DNA of 64,000 nt from Ophiocordyceps camponoti-saundersi (nom. inval.) (Eukaryota > Ascomycota > Sordariomycetes > Hypocreales > Ophiocordycipitaceae): contig PDHQ01000119.1 in assembly GCA_003339415.1 (NCBI GenBank), positions 1-64,000 on the forward strand. Reading direction: 5' to 3'. This document shows, one piece after another, positions 21,584 to 37,226 of the stretch. How positions within the stretch are numbered: position 1 is the first letter of the stretch; every line of letters begins with the position of its first letter. Both the position numbers and the translations under genes were made by a program. A model generated the notes under the pieces. The model did no database searches. It was not told the DNA's origin and saw nothing but the letters and a program-made list of their open reading frames with translations.

Positions 21584-24049
21584 TATAGTTAGTAGCAATT
21601 CTACTTATCGTTCGCCCCGGGGGAGCCCCTATTCCCTTATTTCTACCCGTCTCTTCCTACTAACTATAACTATACTTATCGTATATTAGCCGTTAAGGCA
21701 CGTAAAGTATTAGTAGCTATTAATAGCCTTATATTACTATTACTAAATATACTATAATTACGAGCTTATTAACTATAATTATTACTTAGTAGCTTATTAT
21801 AATATAGTATTATATTTTACGATATTATCGACGAAGAGGATCGAATAGATATTATATATATCTTTACTATATTCCTTAAACTAAACCTTAACTACTAGCT
21901 AGTTAAGTAAGCGACCTCCCCCGTAATATTAAGATAGGTAGTTATATCTTAGAAAAAATAGGCCTAGTATCTACTTTATAATATCCTTCCCTACGATATA
22001 TTAGCCCGACGCTTACGGATACTAAGTATAATTACTAATAATATACTCTAAGATATAACCGAGGCTACGGACTTTACTTAAGCTTACTTACTATTATTTA
22101 CCTCCTCCTTATTCTATTTATAGCTATTAGAAAAACCCGACCTATTACGCTTAAAGTTACCTATATTATATCTTATAAACGCTATAAAGTAACTTCGTAT
22201 TAATACTAAATTTTAGCGTATACTATTACTATTTTTTAAATATACGTAGAAGGTAAAATAGGTTAAGATATCTACTAGCCTACCCGGAGGCTACGCTAAA
22301 GGCTCCGGACTTACCCTAGGTACTACGCCTATACTAGACTTATCGAATACCTTAAAGATATTACTTATAGCTAATCTTACTATATAGATAATTACCTATA
22401 TATTTAGGGAAAATAACTAAAATATAATATCCCTAATAGTAAAAGCTATCTATAATATCTATAATAACTTATAATTTACCTTAGGTATATTAGCCGTAAG
22501 CGTTATAATTACCCTACGCTTAATAGATATCGGCTTTTTTAACTTAGATAAAAAAGATATTACCGGTATTAGTATATTATTAGATAGTAAGTTAACTATT
22601 TATATATACGTATTTATATTTAATAATAGGCTTTAGTACCTTATAAGAACTTATAGCGAGATCTTAATATATAAAATATAAACTTAATATTTATAAAAAT
22701 CGGCCTTTATTTAGTATACCTAAATCCTATCTAAAGAAATACGATAAGCGCTAAAATAAAGTATTATTAAAAATATTATTACTAAGTTATATAACCGCTT
22801 TAAGCCTTATTACGGCGAAGCTATAATATAACTTAGATAAGTATATTTCGGGCTTATTAATATCTATTATAGCTAAGATATTTACGTATTTATTTAATAA
22901 ATTATCCGCGATATTAAGACTTATAATTATAATACCTAAAGCTAGCTACGCGCGGTATACTAGGTATTCGATAGAGTACTTTAAGGAGTAATAGATAAAC
23001 TTAGCGAATATATAACTATTAATAACTTCTTCTAATCTATTTAAGTTAAGGACTTAGCTATCTAACGATAAGTATTAGAGAAATACCGCGGTACGCCGAA
23101 TATCCTACTAATATTACGATAAGGCTAAGGCCTATATAACGCCTTACCCTAATTCTAGCTTACTTTTAAACCTTTTAAACCGGACTAATAAGGGCTATTA
23201 CTTAGTAAAGGTTAGGATAGACGCGGTTACGGGGGCCGGGGCTTTTATAACGTAAACTAAGGGTATAGCTATAACTTATAAGGATACGGCTATAACTTAC
23301 CGTATAGTCGCGGCCGTAAGCCCGATCTATACTATAAAGTAAATTATAGTAAAGGTAATAGCTACCGCCCGCCTTATAATAAAAGTAATAGTTATAGCTA
23401 AGGTAACTACTAAAACCTACCTCGTCCTTATAATAGCTTTAATTACTAGCTCCTACTTAACTAAACGCTATACTAAAGCGGCCGTAACTTATTCCGAGAG
23501 GCACCCCTACTAGTACTAGTAAGATAAGCACCTTATACTAGTATAGCACTATTACTAACTAGCGTATAATAATAAATAGTATAATATAAGGGGTTTACGG
23601 AAAATACGCCTAATACCTCGGACTAGTATAAAGAGATAAATAAGTAATATAATTAGTAAAAATAGCTAGAAAACTATAATAGTTACTAGGACGCCTATAC
23701 CGCCCCTAATATATATAATTATAATAAATAAGCGTACTATATAGAGATATCTAGCTTCCCTTATAACTTATAAACCGGGGAGCTATAAGACTAAATAGAT
23801 ACCCTACCTAAACCTAAAAATATAAGCGATACTTATTATATTACTACTAAACCCTAATATACTTATATATATCGTATATATAACTTCGTCGCCTTAAGCT
23901 ATAATAAACTTTTCCGCTATCTACGCGTATCGTATATAATAAATAATATATTATAAGTATTCTTCGCTATTATAATAGAATAAGGTTAGGACTTACCTTA
24001 GTTATCTATTTTAGCGACTAATAGAATTCGTATCTACGAATTTAATACT

Positions 24050-27000
24050 ATACCCCTTATAAGACTAAGGTAATAAACCTACCTTAAGCTTTAGATTTAT
24101 CTAAACTTATCCTAGCTATATATAATATTAGATATCTACGCTAATATAAGCTATAACGTTACGATAGTAAACTATTTATAGATTACGATATTCTATCTTA
24201 AGCTAACTATTTACTTCTAAATATAAGTATATACTATATATAGTATTAGATTAGATATATATAATATTAGGGAATACGTAATATTACCTATAAACTTTAT
24301 CGGGTAAAATATATCCGGTATCGACGTAGTCGCTTACTTTACCGCGAAAATTATACTTATAGATAACCTTTACGCTAATATACTAATTAGAATAGATATC
24401 CTTAAACTATAAAGCGTTAATATTATTAACTTATAAGGATATGCTATTTTCTAGTATTATAGCGTGCGAGTTCGTATAATATTATAATAGCTAGGCCTAG
24501 CTTAGCCGCACGTCTTCCGCGTTATTACTAGATAAGAAATATCGATCGCCCTAGGTTCTACGTATATAGTATAAATAACTTACTATATATTACCACTATA
24601 TAAGTATATCTTCGAGCTTATCGCTATACCTAGCCTTAGGAGCTACGCCTTACTCGCTAATAGCGTTACTAAATAAGCTATTATAATAAATATAACTATC
24701 CGATATATTATACTCGCTAAATACTAGCTTATTAGCTATTTATATCGCTTAGATATAGCTATATATAGATACGAGATCCCGCTAGAGAACGTACTAATAG
24801 TAGCTAACCTCGCTATTAGGAACTTAGAAAGGCCGGAATAATACCTATTTACCCCTCCTAAAAATAATAAGGTTCTAACTTATAATATAAGAGTCTCTAT
24901 CTATATAAGGCTAGGTATAGATAATACTAAACGCTTATTATAACTTATTACGTAGTATATAGATATTTTTTATAATAAGGGATTCGCCGCGTATAACGAA
25001 GATAAGATATTATAAATATAGCTTATCCTAAACTAATATATATTTATTCTAAAGAAATATAAGGTATATCCTTTTAGACTTATAGAATAAGAAATCGTGC
25101 GTATTACCCTTAGTAAGCTAAAAGCTATAAGTAAGGTTTTTCGTATACGGGATTAAGTGCCCTTCGCCCTGCCCGTATTTATAGTTTAGTAAGGGATACC
25201 TCTTAAAAAATATATAGTTATTAACGCTTAACTTTTTAATAAAATATACTTATAAGATTAATATCTAATATATAACTAAAATAAGATATAAGCTAAATTA
25301 GCGTACGCTATCTATATTATTATAATAAACGCTATAAGTTTCTATTACTAATAGAGAATATACCTAAATTTAAGATAAAGCTTTACTATTATTATAACTA
25401 ATAAATAATATATATTTAATATACCTATTATAAGCTATTATAGCTATAATATATATATATAACGATAAGTCGACTATATCCTACGCTATACCGCTACGGA
25501 CGCTTACTATAACGATATTATTATCCTATCTATTAGTATTAATTAATATCTATAAAACCTTAAACTTATCTTCTAGTACTTACGTAACTTAAATATTAAT
25601 ATCGAACCTAGTAAGTTATTCGTAAGATATAATACCGTTATAATGCTCGGTTAAATATATAATAATTACGGACTATATATACCGGAAGAGAAACTTAAAG
25701 CTATACGTAAACTTATCTTCCCTAAATCGATAAAAAACCTAAAGTATTTTCTTAGCTTTATAAGTAGCCTAAGATACTATATATTATAATACGCTATAAT
25801 TATAAAACCGCTATAATAACGGAAAACTAAGCTTTAGCGTTACTACCGCACTATTAAGTAGACTAAAAACTATATAATAAAAAGCGGCACGAAGAAAATA
25901 AGGACCGCGATTATTAATATCGCTATCCTATTTACGGCCGAGCTCCGCGTATTTAATAAGATAAAGATAGCACTAATAAATTATATAATACTAATATTCT
26001 TCGCTATAAAGCGTATTCTCTTTATAAACTTTAATATATCTTATAACGGTATCGGCGTTATAGTTTACTATATTAATAACGCTATAATTAACTTTCTTAA
26101 GATAGATAGATTAATTACGAAATACCTACTTATTAAATCGATATAGCTAATAGCGTTTTTATTACGATACCTTATACTAGCTAAGAAGAAATATTAGTTT
26201 ACGGAGCTAAAAATAGCGGGATATATATAAATATTTTCTAAATACTATATATAGATTAATATAATAAAATACCTACTAACGATTTATTTTATAGATTATA
26301 TATTTATTATATCTATATATCGATAAATAGATATTGCGAATATTATAGCTAGATTAGCTATAAACTATAAGCTCCTAAGGGGTATAAAATACGTTAGTCG
26401 CTTTAATATAAGACCGATTTATAAAAGCGGTTATACGTATATTATCCTAAACGCACTAAGTTAGCTCCTAGCCGAATACGCACTATAGCTAACTACTACG
26501 CTTAGATAATTAAATCTCCTCCTTAACGATAAGCTTAATAATTAAATCTAAGTTATAACCTTATAGGGCGATATATATTAAGCGATAACGATACTAGAAC
26601 TTACCTTACTAGCTACTATATTCTATAAGACCGGCTAATTTATAATATATATAATTACTATATCTAATAACTTTAAGTAATAATTCTTAGAAGGATATTA
26701 GAATAACCTAATATATAAAGGTATCCTAGAGATAATTACCGGTAACGATACCTTATAGCTAATAGATAGGGCCGCCTTACTATTTTATATTAAGATAAAT
26801 AGTATACTCTAATACTAAACTTTTAACGCTATACCCTAACTATATATCCTAGTATTATATATATAATATATCTTTTCTATAATCTATAATAATAACTATA
26901 TAAGATACGACCGCCTCGTAAACTAACTTTAGCCTTTTTTTATTTACTATAGTTATCGCTTACTACGATAATATTTTTAAATATGCCCGATATACGAAAT

Positions 27001-27368
27001 ATATCGTATATAATAGTATTAACTATATAAGTTATTCTAACCGATCTAAGTATTAGTAAACCTATACGAAACTATTAGCCTTAACTTCTTACTAAGCTTA
27101 CTTATATCTAATAATAGCTATAACTTAGCTATAATCGTAATAGATTAACTATCTAAAAAAATTATTATCGAACTATACCGAAAAATAGATTCCGCTACTT
27201 AAAATAGTATCGCCCTAACTAAGTATCTTTTAAATAGTAATTAGGGACTATTATAAAATATTATTATAAATAGGGATCTTAAGTTCTTATTAGTAATATA
27301 GCGTATAATATAGCGATAATACTAAACTTAACTATCTTACTTAACCGCGTACTACCTATAAACTAATA
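24050..27368 (+). pseudogene. Decayed gypsy pol of element A, part 1
   Basis: Translation with many stops still shows reverse transcriptase. An active-site region near 25490-25530 reads YYNDIII, as expected from Y-C-D-D after TG-to-TA and GA-to-AA changes. It is followed by an EPSKLFV block and a PEEKLKAIRKLIFPKSIKNL then FLSFISSLRYYI connection region (about 25600-25800). Integrase core traces follow at about 27120-27300 (VID near 27140, NRDLKF near 27275). The frame is cut at 27368 by element B and resumes at 44122. Confidence 0.75.
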
Positions 27369-27373
27369 ATTAG

Positions 27374-27784
27374 TGTAAGGGAAGCCTATATAAGATATAC
27401 TAAAAAAGAGAGATAGCGATAAGCAAATTAGAAGAGAGGAAGAAGAGTATATAAGTATAGATTATAGAGGTTTACTTTAAGAGTTATATTAAAAGCAAAG
27501 CTAATTCTTACCGAATTATAATATTAGAAATTACTACGAACTATATACGAGGAGGTTATAACTTAGGGGTAAACTCCTCGCAATACGAACTATATCTTCC
27601 GGAGTTTTATCTAAGACCTTAGCGTAGTTTAAGAACTTATCTTCCGTATCTAACTACTTTATTAAGACTAGAAGCGCGTTATATATACTTTAAGTAGTTT
27701 CGGTAAAGAGTTATAATAGCTTTATAATATTTATATAATCTTCTAGTTATCTTTCCTATATAGTTATCTTATAACTTTATTATA
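27374..27784 (-). repeat. Left LTR of element B
   Basis: 411 bp, begins TGTAAGGGAAGC. The better preserved copy: several CA and TG dinucleotides survive that are TA in the right copy (for example AAGCAAATTAGAAGAG versus AAGTAAATTAGAAAAG). Confidence 0.93.
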
Positions 27785-29890
27785 ACTATCTCCTTATTTT
27801 AAATAATTAGATATTAAGGTAAGATAGTTATAAGTTATTATAGGTTTATTATAGTAAAGTAAAAAATAAAAAAAAGTCGCGGGTAAATAGGGCGCGTTAT
27901 TAATAATAAGGAGCGCGCGTAATTATAGTAACGGTAATAATTTATTATTAGTTCGAGTAAGGGTATAAGTAACTTTAAATATATATTACTATTATTATAA
28001 TTTTTTCCCTTCTATTATCTCTAAAAAGGTTAAGCTTTTAATTTTAGACTTTTATACGCGATAATATTATAGTATATCCGGAAAAGATAATATTATATAG
28101 TAAGGTTACTAATAGCTATTATATTTATTATAACGCAGATAAGGTAAAACTTAGTATAAGTCCGCTTAATAATAATATACCGCGTTATAACGTAAAAATA
28201 CTATAAGCTACTTCGTAAAAGACTCTAAATAAGAGAACGGAGGCCGGGCCTATAAGGGATATTACGGAGACGCTTAATAAGAAAAGTATAAAGCGTAAGT
28301 AAATCGTTCGCGCGTTATAAAGTATCCGTTAATATAGCGTAAGGATTTCGAGTAAAATATCGCTTATTACTATTATAGAAGAAGATAGGAGAGGTAATAA
28401 GCTACTTATTAAGGTATAAAAGCTAAATCCTATTTTATAGAAACCTAAAACCCTTACTAAAATATTATTAAATATTAGTAAGAAGAAAAAAACTATAATA
28501 CTAAGTAATAAGTTATCGGAGCGTAAGTAAATTAATTAAGTATTAGCTAGGCGGTGCTAATAGTTTATAGGCCTAGTAGATACTAGCTCTACGAGTAGGA
28601 GATCCGTAATTAATAGATTATTTATAAGTTTTAAGAAATTAACGCCGGGTAAGACGGGGGCGTTATAGGAGGTAATAGCTAGTAGTAAGACGCCGAAAAA
28701 GGCGCGAGAGCCGGTATAGAAAACTCCTTCGTCTTATAAGAAATCGGTAAGTAAGGTTGCCGAGACGGCGCCGAAAATAACCGTAAGCGAGAGGGATATT
28801 AAAGGAAAAGCGTAGTAAGCTATACGAATTACTAAACTACTAATTAAGAAAAAGGTAATAGAGGATCGGGCTAAGGGTAAGAAATATAAATATATTAGTC
28901 CCTTATCGATATAAAGATACTAATATATTTTAAAGGTTTTAAGTAAGGAATTTATTAATTTCTTAAATAAGGAAAATTTAGATAATTAAGATATTCTTAT
29001 TAAGGCGCCGGTTATCTAAGTAAAAGATATTCTTAACGATAATAATTAGTTTAATATAAAGTAATATAAGTTTACGAAAATATATCGGAAAATAGTTAAG
29101 ATTAATAAAGCTATAAAAAGAACGCGGTTTACTAATACGTATTTTAATACTAAGTATAACGCCGAAATATTAACTTATATTTATAGGGCCTTAAAAGATA
29201 AGAAGGTATCGGTATTTACGCTAATAGGAAAAAAGGTAGCTAAATAAACCTCCTTATCGAAGCTAATAGAAGTTATAAAAGCGGTTTAAGTAGAAGGTAA
29301 GTAAAGTAGGGTCCCTTCGTAGTAGAGGCGAGGGCCTATTATTAACTAGTATATAGCGCTTAAGAAGATACCTATTATTAATAAGGAAAACGTATTACGC
29401 TAGTTAATCTTTAATATAGCGAAAAAGGAGGGGAAAAATACAGCGGCCGTAGCTTATTTAATTATATATGCCCGGATTTAGAATCGTACTACGTTTAAGT
29501 AGCGTTAGAATATACTAACTAATAAGGGAGTTACGGCTAAAATTCGTCGGATAATCGTAAACGAATTTAACTTATATTAGTAAGAGATATAAGGTCCTAA
29601 TCTTTATAAGGTAGCGCTAATTAGATATAATAAGTTAGATAGTAATAGCGAGAAAGCGTCTAACTTAACTATAGGGCTAGCTACGCTATAACTAATATAG
29701 CTTATTATAAAGGTATTATATATCCGAGGAGAGAGGGTATCGATTATAGCCTATACCTTTGTAAAAAAAAATATAAAATAAACGATATCTGCGGACTAGT
29801 TATCGTTATATACCTAAGATAATATCGTAAGGGATAAAATACTTAGTAATATTAGAAAATAGCTAAACCGATATTAGAAATAAAGGAAAG

Positions 29891-30043
29891 TATTAGTTAG
29901 GCTCTCTATACGTATAGAAATTATAGAAAATAGAAGTAAGTTCTAAATCGTCTATATATATACTATCTAGTAATAGTAGGGGTATTTATACGTGGTATAT
30001 AGGGTGCCTACGTAAGCAGAACTAACTAAATAATAAATAAATA
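29891..30043 (-). repeat. Left LTR of element C
   Basis: 153 bp, begins TATTAGTTAGGC (ancestral TGTTAG inferred). Differs from the right copy at few positions, all RIP-type (GTGGTATATAGGG versus GTGGCACGTAGGG). Confidence 0.92.
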
Positions 30044-31639
30044 CTAGCACTTTCTCTTTTTCGCTCCTTCTCGCCCGCTTACGGGCGCCGGGTTCCGGAA
30101 TTCGCTACGCTAAGTCTTTAAAAACTTATAGGACTTATTACGCCGGGTCTCTAAAGAGTTAAATTACCTAGTACGTAAAGTCTCTAGAAATATAATCTTA
30201 CCTAAGCGTAAAGCCTTAAGTTATATTAATTTGCGTAAGTATAATATTATAAGGTAAGGTACCGAGAGCTAACGTAACTACCTTATACCTTTATACCCGG
30301 GTCTCCTTACTTAGAAAAACTATTTTTCCTAGGGTATATAAAAGGAAAATTTCTTTTCTTTTCCTTTCTCTTTTCTTTTCTTTTCTTTTTCTCCTCGGGC
30401 CTCCTCTCTTTATCTCTCTCGCCCTCTCCCTCTCTCTCTTACTCTCTCTCTCTCTCTCTCTCTAACTTTCTATCTCTCTCTCTCTCTACGTCGTTATCGT
30501 TATTATCGTTATTACTATTATCGTTATCGTCGCCGTCTTCTTCTTTATCGCCTTCGGGGTAAGTGCTTACTTAGTATATATATAGTATATATATAAAGCT
30601 TATATTATACGAAAATAAAAACTAACTTATAGATATATAGCTTTTTACCTTTCTCGCCGCTACCGCTATTATTATTATCCTTAGTAATAATAATAGCGTA
30701 ATAATAGTAATTACCTTAGTAATAGTAATATTAGTATTAGTATTAGTAATAATAGTAATAGTAATAGTAATAATAATAATAATATAAGCTGCTATAATAG
30801 TAATAATAGCGGTACCGGCGGCGATAATAGCGAAGGGCCCTCGTCGCCCCCCCCCCCTCCCTTAACGCCCCGGCTTAATAAACGTGGCCTTATTACCCCC
30901 CCCGGCTAGTCCTTAGCTAGCCGCCCCGCCGCCGATATACCGGAGACCCCCTCCTAGCGTAAGGTTATTAAAGGGAACTAGACGCGTTTAGTTCCCTACG
31001 ATACTTATATTAGGAGGTTAGCGAGCTAGAAAGCTTTAATTCGAGCCTATTAGGAATAGGCCTCGGAACGAGCTAAGTCGTATTATAACTATACGAAAAC
31101 GGGCATAAAGTGCCGGCTAGTAAGTTTATATTCCCTATTTATTCTTACGAAGCGGAGGTTAATAATATATATATAAGTTATTACTAGTACTATAAAGGCC
31201 GCTAAGGTATTAGCGGCGTTTATTAATAGCTACTAGCCCCTTATAAAAGGCACGGAGGAAGAGGTAAGCACTTATTACTACTAAGTATTATATATTATAG
31301 CTAATATTTCGTAATATCTACGGCTTAGCCGCGAGGCTAACTAGGCTTATAGAAAGTAAAGGTAGGGGGCCTAAAGGTAGGTAGGGCGTAGCGGCGGCCG
31401 TCTCCTTAAATATATATTTTGCTAGTCGCGTACGTTATTCCTTATCTAAGTAAATATAATAATATAACCTTCCCTTATTACCGTAAGTAGATTAATAAAT
31501 ATAGCGTAGGGTCTGCGTAGGCTATTTGCAAGCCCTACGTAAGTAGCGCGATAGGGTTACGTATACCTTATAACGTAATATTAATTATTATACCTTATCG
31601 TAACGATTATTCCGTCGCGATACGTACCTTTTAATATAA

Positions 31640-34600
31640 ATAGCTAAGTTATTCGTATTAATAAGTTTCTAAAGTGCGGGGTTAGGGTTACCTTTTATTA
31701 TTATATCTGCTAGATTATCTTTGCCCGTAATCTATTAGATATTAGAAATTTCGCAGCGCTTATACGATTATCTTAGAGATATTATATTAATTATAAATCT
31801 CTTCTCTTTCGTTATACCTAATTTAATAAGGTATTCGTATAACGAAAATAAGTTAATATAGATAATAAGAGGAACCTCTAGTAATCCGAGCTAGTCTATA
31901 ATTATTTTTATAGTTATAGCGATCGATACGCCGATATTAAACCTACTCGTTATACCGTATACCTCGGAAGCGAGCACGCTTCGAGTTACCCTCTTATATT
32001 TTATCGAGCTCTAATAGATAATATTAGCCTTAATATTAAACTATAATATAGTTTATATTTTATTACCTATATATATTAAAAAGCTAATTTAGGACGAGAG
32101 GTCGTAGTTATTTATAAATAACCTATCTATAAAGACGAAGATTTTTATAAATTCGAGCGATAATAGGATATATCTAATACCTCTCTTTTAATTATCTATT
32201 TATTATTAAAGTTATTTATTTAACTTATCGTAATCTTTCTTATCTAGGTCTTATTTTTATACTATTACGGCTAAGTTATATATCGCCTTAAGTTAATAGA
32301 TATATATAATATATACCCCTTAAGTATATTACTTATAGTATCTTTGCGGCGTATCTACTACTCTATAGTTAATAATATCGATCTTACTTACTTAACTTTT
32401 CTAGCGTAGTATAACCTTTTCTTTATCGACTAAGATACGCCCCTTATTAAAATCTGCCTTATTACCCTTCTTAAGTACGGTCTTTAGCTTAGATTTAAAC
32501 CCTGCGATATCGAGTATATTTTCTTTCTTTATTACGAATACGTCGGTGCCGAGTATAAGTATATTATCGGTTTATAAGCTAATAATTCCGAAAAAAGCAG
32601 GGTCTTTAGATAAAATTAGAAAATAGGCGTTATAGGTTAACGTAGCTATATTTAGTTTCTCTAAATAATAGTTCTAGTATATATAAAACTAATAAATATC
32701 TACTTTGGCGATTCCGTAAAGGGGACGTATAACTTTAATAATAGTATACTTTAGGTACCGCTTCTTAAGTTCGTCGGGTAGCTTTATAAGGATTATTCGT
32801 AATAACGGGGTAGTAAATTACGGATATGCTTACGTGATATTATAAGTAGCTAAACTTATACCTTACTTAAGGAAGGTTAGTGCTAGTGCTAGAATAAGTC
32901 GTTAACTAACTCTCTAGATTATTAGGGACTAGGTTAAGATAGATTTCTTCCCTTAGTTACTATACCCTATAATAATAAGTCGTAACTTCTTATATAGGCA
33001 TATTATTTTTCCCTTTATCTCCCGTACTATACGTATATGGAAAATACGATATCTATTATACTTCTTAGTATTAAATCTCTTAAACGTAAAGACCCCCTTT
33101 CCGATAAGTTTATCTATCTTCTCCTAGTTAAATACCTTAAATAGTTTACCTAGTATTATAATCTTATTAGCTATATAAAGTTAGATTACTAGCTTATAAT
33201 CGTCGGTCTCTTTTCGCGTTACGTAGGAGGTTCTATATACCTTACGTAACGGTAACTAAATCTTAAATCTAACCTTTTTCCGTATCTTCTTAGTATTATC
33301 TTAGTTATCGTTTATAATAGTTATAATATCTATCGTAAGTATTAGTATAGGTATCGCTAAGTCGTTATCGCTATATAGGAGGGCCTGCGCTAGCCCTATA
33401 TTAGCCCGGCGTAAGTGCGTTATATTATATCTCGCGTCTCTTTAGCCTGCTAAGGTAGTAATATATTTATAGTAGTAGTTTATCTCTTTATAGTAGTAGT
33501 TTATCCTCTTTAGGTTTTCGTAATATAGTTTAATATACGTAGATCGGAATTTCTAAGGACCTTATAATATATCGATTACCACGTTATATTTATCGATAGC
33601 GGCTAGTATAAATAGACCTTTCTATCTATCTTTCTCTTTCTATACCTTAACCTTACTTTAAAGGGGGAGGTCGAGTAATAGCGTAATATTAGGTCCGTTA
33701 CGGGTATAGAGAGCCGAAGATAGTTATTATTTAGTAATATATACCCTTAATTCTTTTATAGCTTTTTTTATAGTATTAGCCCTTTATATTATTATCTAGG
33801 ATAGAGGCGAGTCCTAGTTAATCTTAGGGTATACTCCGAAAACGAGTAGAGTTAGTATAAGGCTATTTAGTCTTATAATATTATTTATAGCTTTAACTAC
33901 TATTTATAGAATTAACTCTTTCGAGGTTAAGGTCCTTAGTTCGTCGTAAAGGATATTAAATATATATTAGAGGGGGGAATAGGATTATTTAACCTTACTA
34001 ATAGACTAGTACGCCTTTATAAGGACCTAGACGCACGATATTCCTATAAACTAGGCGTTAGAGCGGAATTCTTATAACGAAAAATTAGTTCCGGCGTTAT
34101 AATAGATAATATTAAGTAGTCTAAGGTATATATTAATCTAATACGATTTAAGCACTTCCTAGGTATACTTTATAAAAAGTAATAGAAGGAACCTAGCACT
34201 TTAGAACGCCGTTATAGTATCTATTATATAAAGTACTAGTCTCGAGAGAAGGTAAAAAACGTTAATAGTAACCTTATAGTTAAAGTTATAGTTATCTTAA
34301 AATCTAAACTTAAAACGCTAGGGTATAGGACTATAAACTTAATAATAGTAGCAAAACTTAGTAATAGCCTTAATCTTATCGAGGGGTATATCGTTACTAG
34401 CTTTTTATAATAGTTAGTATAACCTCGGTACTACGGGGTATCCGAAACGACGATAAATATTTCGGAGTTATACCTCGGTAAGGTACGCGATCTTTACTTC
34501 GTTAGGGCGAATATAAAACTAAGAATACCCCTATTTACGTATAGTTAGGACCGTAATACCCTTACTTACGATCCTATCCTTAGTATTCTAAAGGTAAATC

Positions 34601-36900
34601 CTTAGTTTATCTATATCCCTTAGGTATAATAAGAAGGGCGTAGGTGCTTCTATAATATAGAAAGTAATATTACTAATTAGTATCTTTATTACGGTTAATC
34701 TTACCGAAGTTTATAGTAAACTTAGTTTAAATTAGATTATCGCTTTACTTACCTTTAAGGTATTTATTATAATAGTTAGATTAGATCTCTTTAAGGCTTA
34801 ATACTAACCTATCCTAGCTATCGATACGTTTACTACCCCTATATTAATAAGGATTCCCTAGTACTATACGTTTAAGTACTTACTATTAAGGAAAAACTAA
34901 GAGGAAAAACCTTTACTATTTTATTCTTATAAAAGGTTATTGCCGGTTATAGAGTAGAAAAACGTAAACTAATATAAGGCTTACCCGATAAGTTTATCTT
35001 TATTTTTTTTAGGCTATAATTTAGATAAAGTCTCCTCGATATCGGTATCTTTTTTACCTTTAAAGTCCGCAAGGAAAGTAGAAAACTTTTTCTTTAGTAG
35101 GCCTTTAAATTTTCGAGCTCGGTTAAACTATTCCCTCGATACCTTTCTTTCTTATTCTATATAACGTATTAACTAATAACCTTCTTTATTATAAACGAAG
35201 CACTTTTTCTTCTATATACTAGGCTAAGTTTAGCGCTAGGTAGGTTTTATGCCGGCCTTACGTAGGCCCTTTACCTTAGTATCTAAGTACGTACGGTTAA
35301 GATAGTAGGCTACTTTTTCGATAATATCTTCTATAGTAAATTAGTATAATAGTGCATAAGCGAGGTATATTTTAAGTAAGGACCGTAAGTTCGCTTAAAG
35401 CGTCTTAACCTTAATCGCGGGTTTAAAGAGAGTATAATCTAGCTCTAGCACGCCTCGATACGCGTTTACTATCGCGGTGCGAAGAGGGAGGTTGCCTTCG
35501 TACTAAGGTCCGAGCGCTTTTTAGTAGAGGCGTAATTTCTTAAATAACTTCTATAGGACTTCGTATAATATTAACTTAGGATTTTCCCTTTAAACTATAC
35601 GGAAAGTAATCGTAGTCTAATCGGTATAATAATAACTATAATTTACCTTAGTATCGAAGTACTTTTTAAGTTAGAGGTATATATCGGTAAATATATTATC
35701 TTATTTAATATGCTATATATAGTACGTTTATACTTATCCGGTTAGGATTTTTAGTAATAAAGTATAAAATAAGCTTAGGTGCACTTAGAGACTATAGTAT
35801 ATATTAAGTATAAGTCGGACCTTATTATTAAGTAAGTTATAAGGTTTATTAGTATAATTTCGGCTTTAATCTTATATTTTTATAAACCTTAGTATTACTT
35901 CCTTATTATTAACTTAGTTTTAGTATATTACTAATAGTAGTATTATATAAACCTCTATTAGGATCGATAAAGGATCGTTATTAGTATAGTTTATTACCTA
36001 TATCGTAGTTATTACTAGCCGCGCTATATTATTATACCGGCCTATATTAGCCTTACGTAGGCCTAGCGTAGCCGGTGCGGTAGCCTTACTTTAGCCTAAA
36101 AACGGGTTATCCCGAAAATATTATATAACCTTATCCGGGGCTTTAAAGTAATAGGTTATAAGGTTTCCTATTATTAAGTATATTATTATTAGTAGTATAC
36201 TTATTATTATATTAACTTATATATATTCCTCCGATCGCGGCGGTTAGTATATAGTAGTTATTTAAGCGTATAGTATATTCTTATTAGTATTATCCTCCGG
36301 TGCTAGTATAAAGTGCGGGGTAATACGCTTTAGCGATATAACGTATCGCGTAGGTAATCCCTAATCGGAGGCTTCCTAAAATAGCGAAAAATTATAGTCG
36401 GCCGGTTCTTAGGATTAGGGGAGGTCCTAGGCCCCTATTCTATAAGGACGTATCCGCTTTTACTTTACCTCCTTTTTAACTCGTAGACCTTTATAGTCGG
36501 ACGATCTTTTAGGTAAAGTAAGGCCTAAAATAGCCGGTCGGAGGGCCCGTAGTATCGTAATACCTATTTCGAATATTATAGTATCGTATACCTATACCGG
36601 CTATCTCGCAGGGTAATCTATTACCTATAGAGTAATAAACTAAGGTCCGTAAGGACTATTCTTTAGTCCTATATATATCCCGTAGCGATATAATATATTA
36701 CGAAGTAGTCGCTTAAAGTCCTTCTCTATTATATTTTACTTTTCCTCGTTCTAATCCTAAAAGTAATCTTAGAAAGCGTCGAGAAGAATAGAACCTTAGT
36801 TAGTAATATTCTACTCTATATCCGAAATAAACTTTATAATATATATATTTAAAAGCTAGGGTATCGCTACCTCTTTCTTAATATTACTCTTCTATAAATC
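31640..36900 (-). pseudogene. Decayed copia polyprotein of element C
   Basis: Minus-strand translation shows the Ty1/copia reverse transcriptase of fungal type: KIDKLIGKGVFTFKRF then RIFHIRIVREIKGK (about 33130-33000), LRLPDE-like and RPLYGIAKV (about 32790-32700), and a TDNILILGTD active-site region near 32560. RNase H follows, with LYEYLIKLGITKEKRF and ITGKDNLADIIIKG (about 31850-31690). The integrase/gag part lies towards 36900 and is too decayed to divide. About 1.6 kb between RNase H and the left LTR (30044-31640) is not explained by pol and contains CT and TAA/TTA simple repeats (30340-30490, 30660-30790). Confidence 0.75.
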
Positions 36901-37226
36901 TATATCGATAAGTCGCTATAATAGCTTTAGGATTATTATATAGCTAAGGGCTTACTTTTTCCGTTCTTCGTTTATCTTCTAGTTTTCTTATATAGAGCCT
37001 GCGCCCTAAGGGGTACCTATCTTTACTATCTTTTTTTAGGTGCGTTACTAACGCTCCTTAGAATACCGAAAATAACGGTCTAAGGTTCGATAAGGGTCTA
37101 GGGTCGCTATCCGTAACTACGTTTCCTCCTTAGTATAGTTACGAGTTCTAATAGACTCTATCTCCCTCGTTCGAACTATCTCTTCCGACCTTACTATCTA
37201 TAATATTACCTAACGCTACTAATTAG

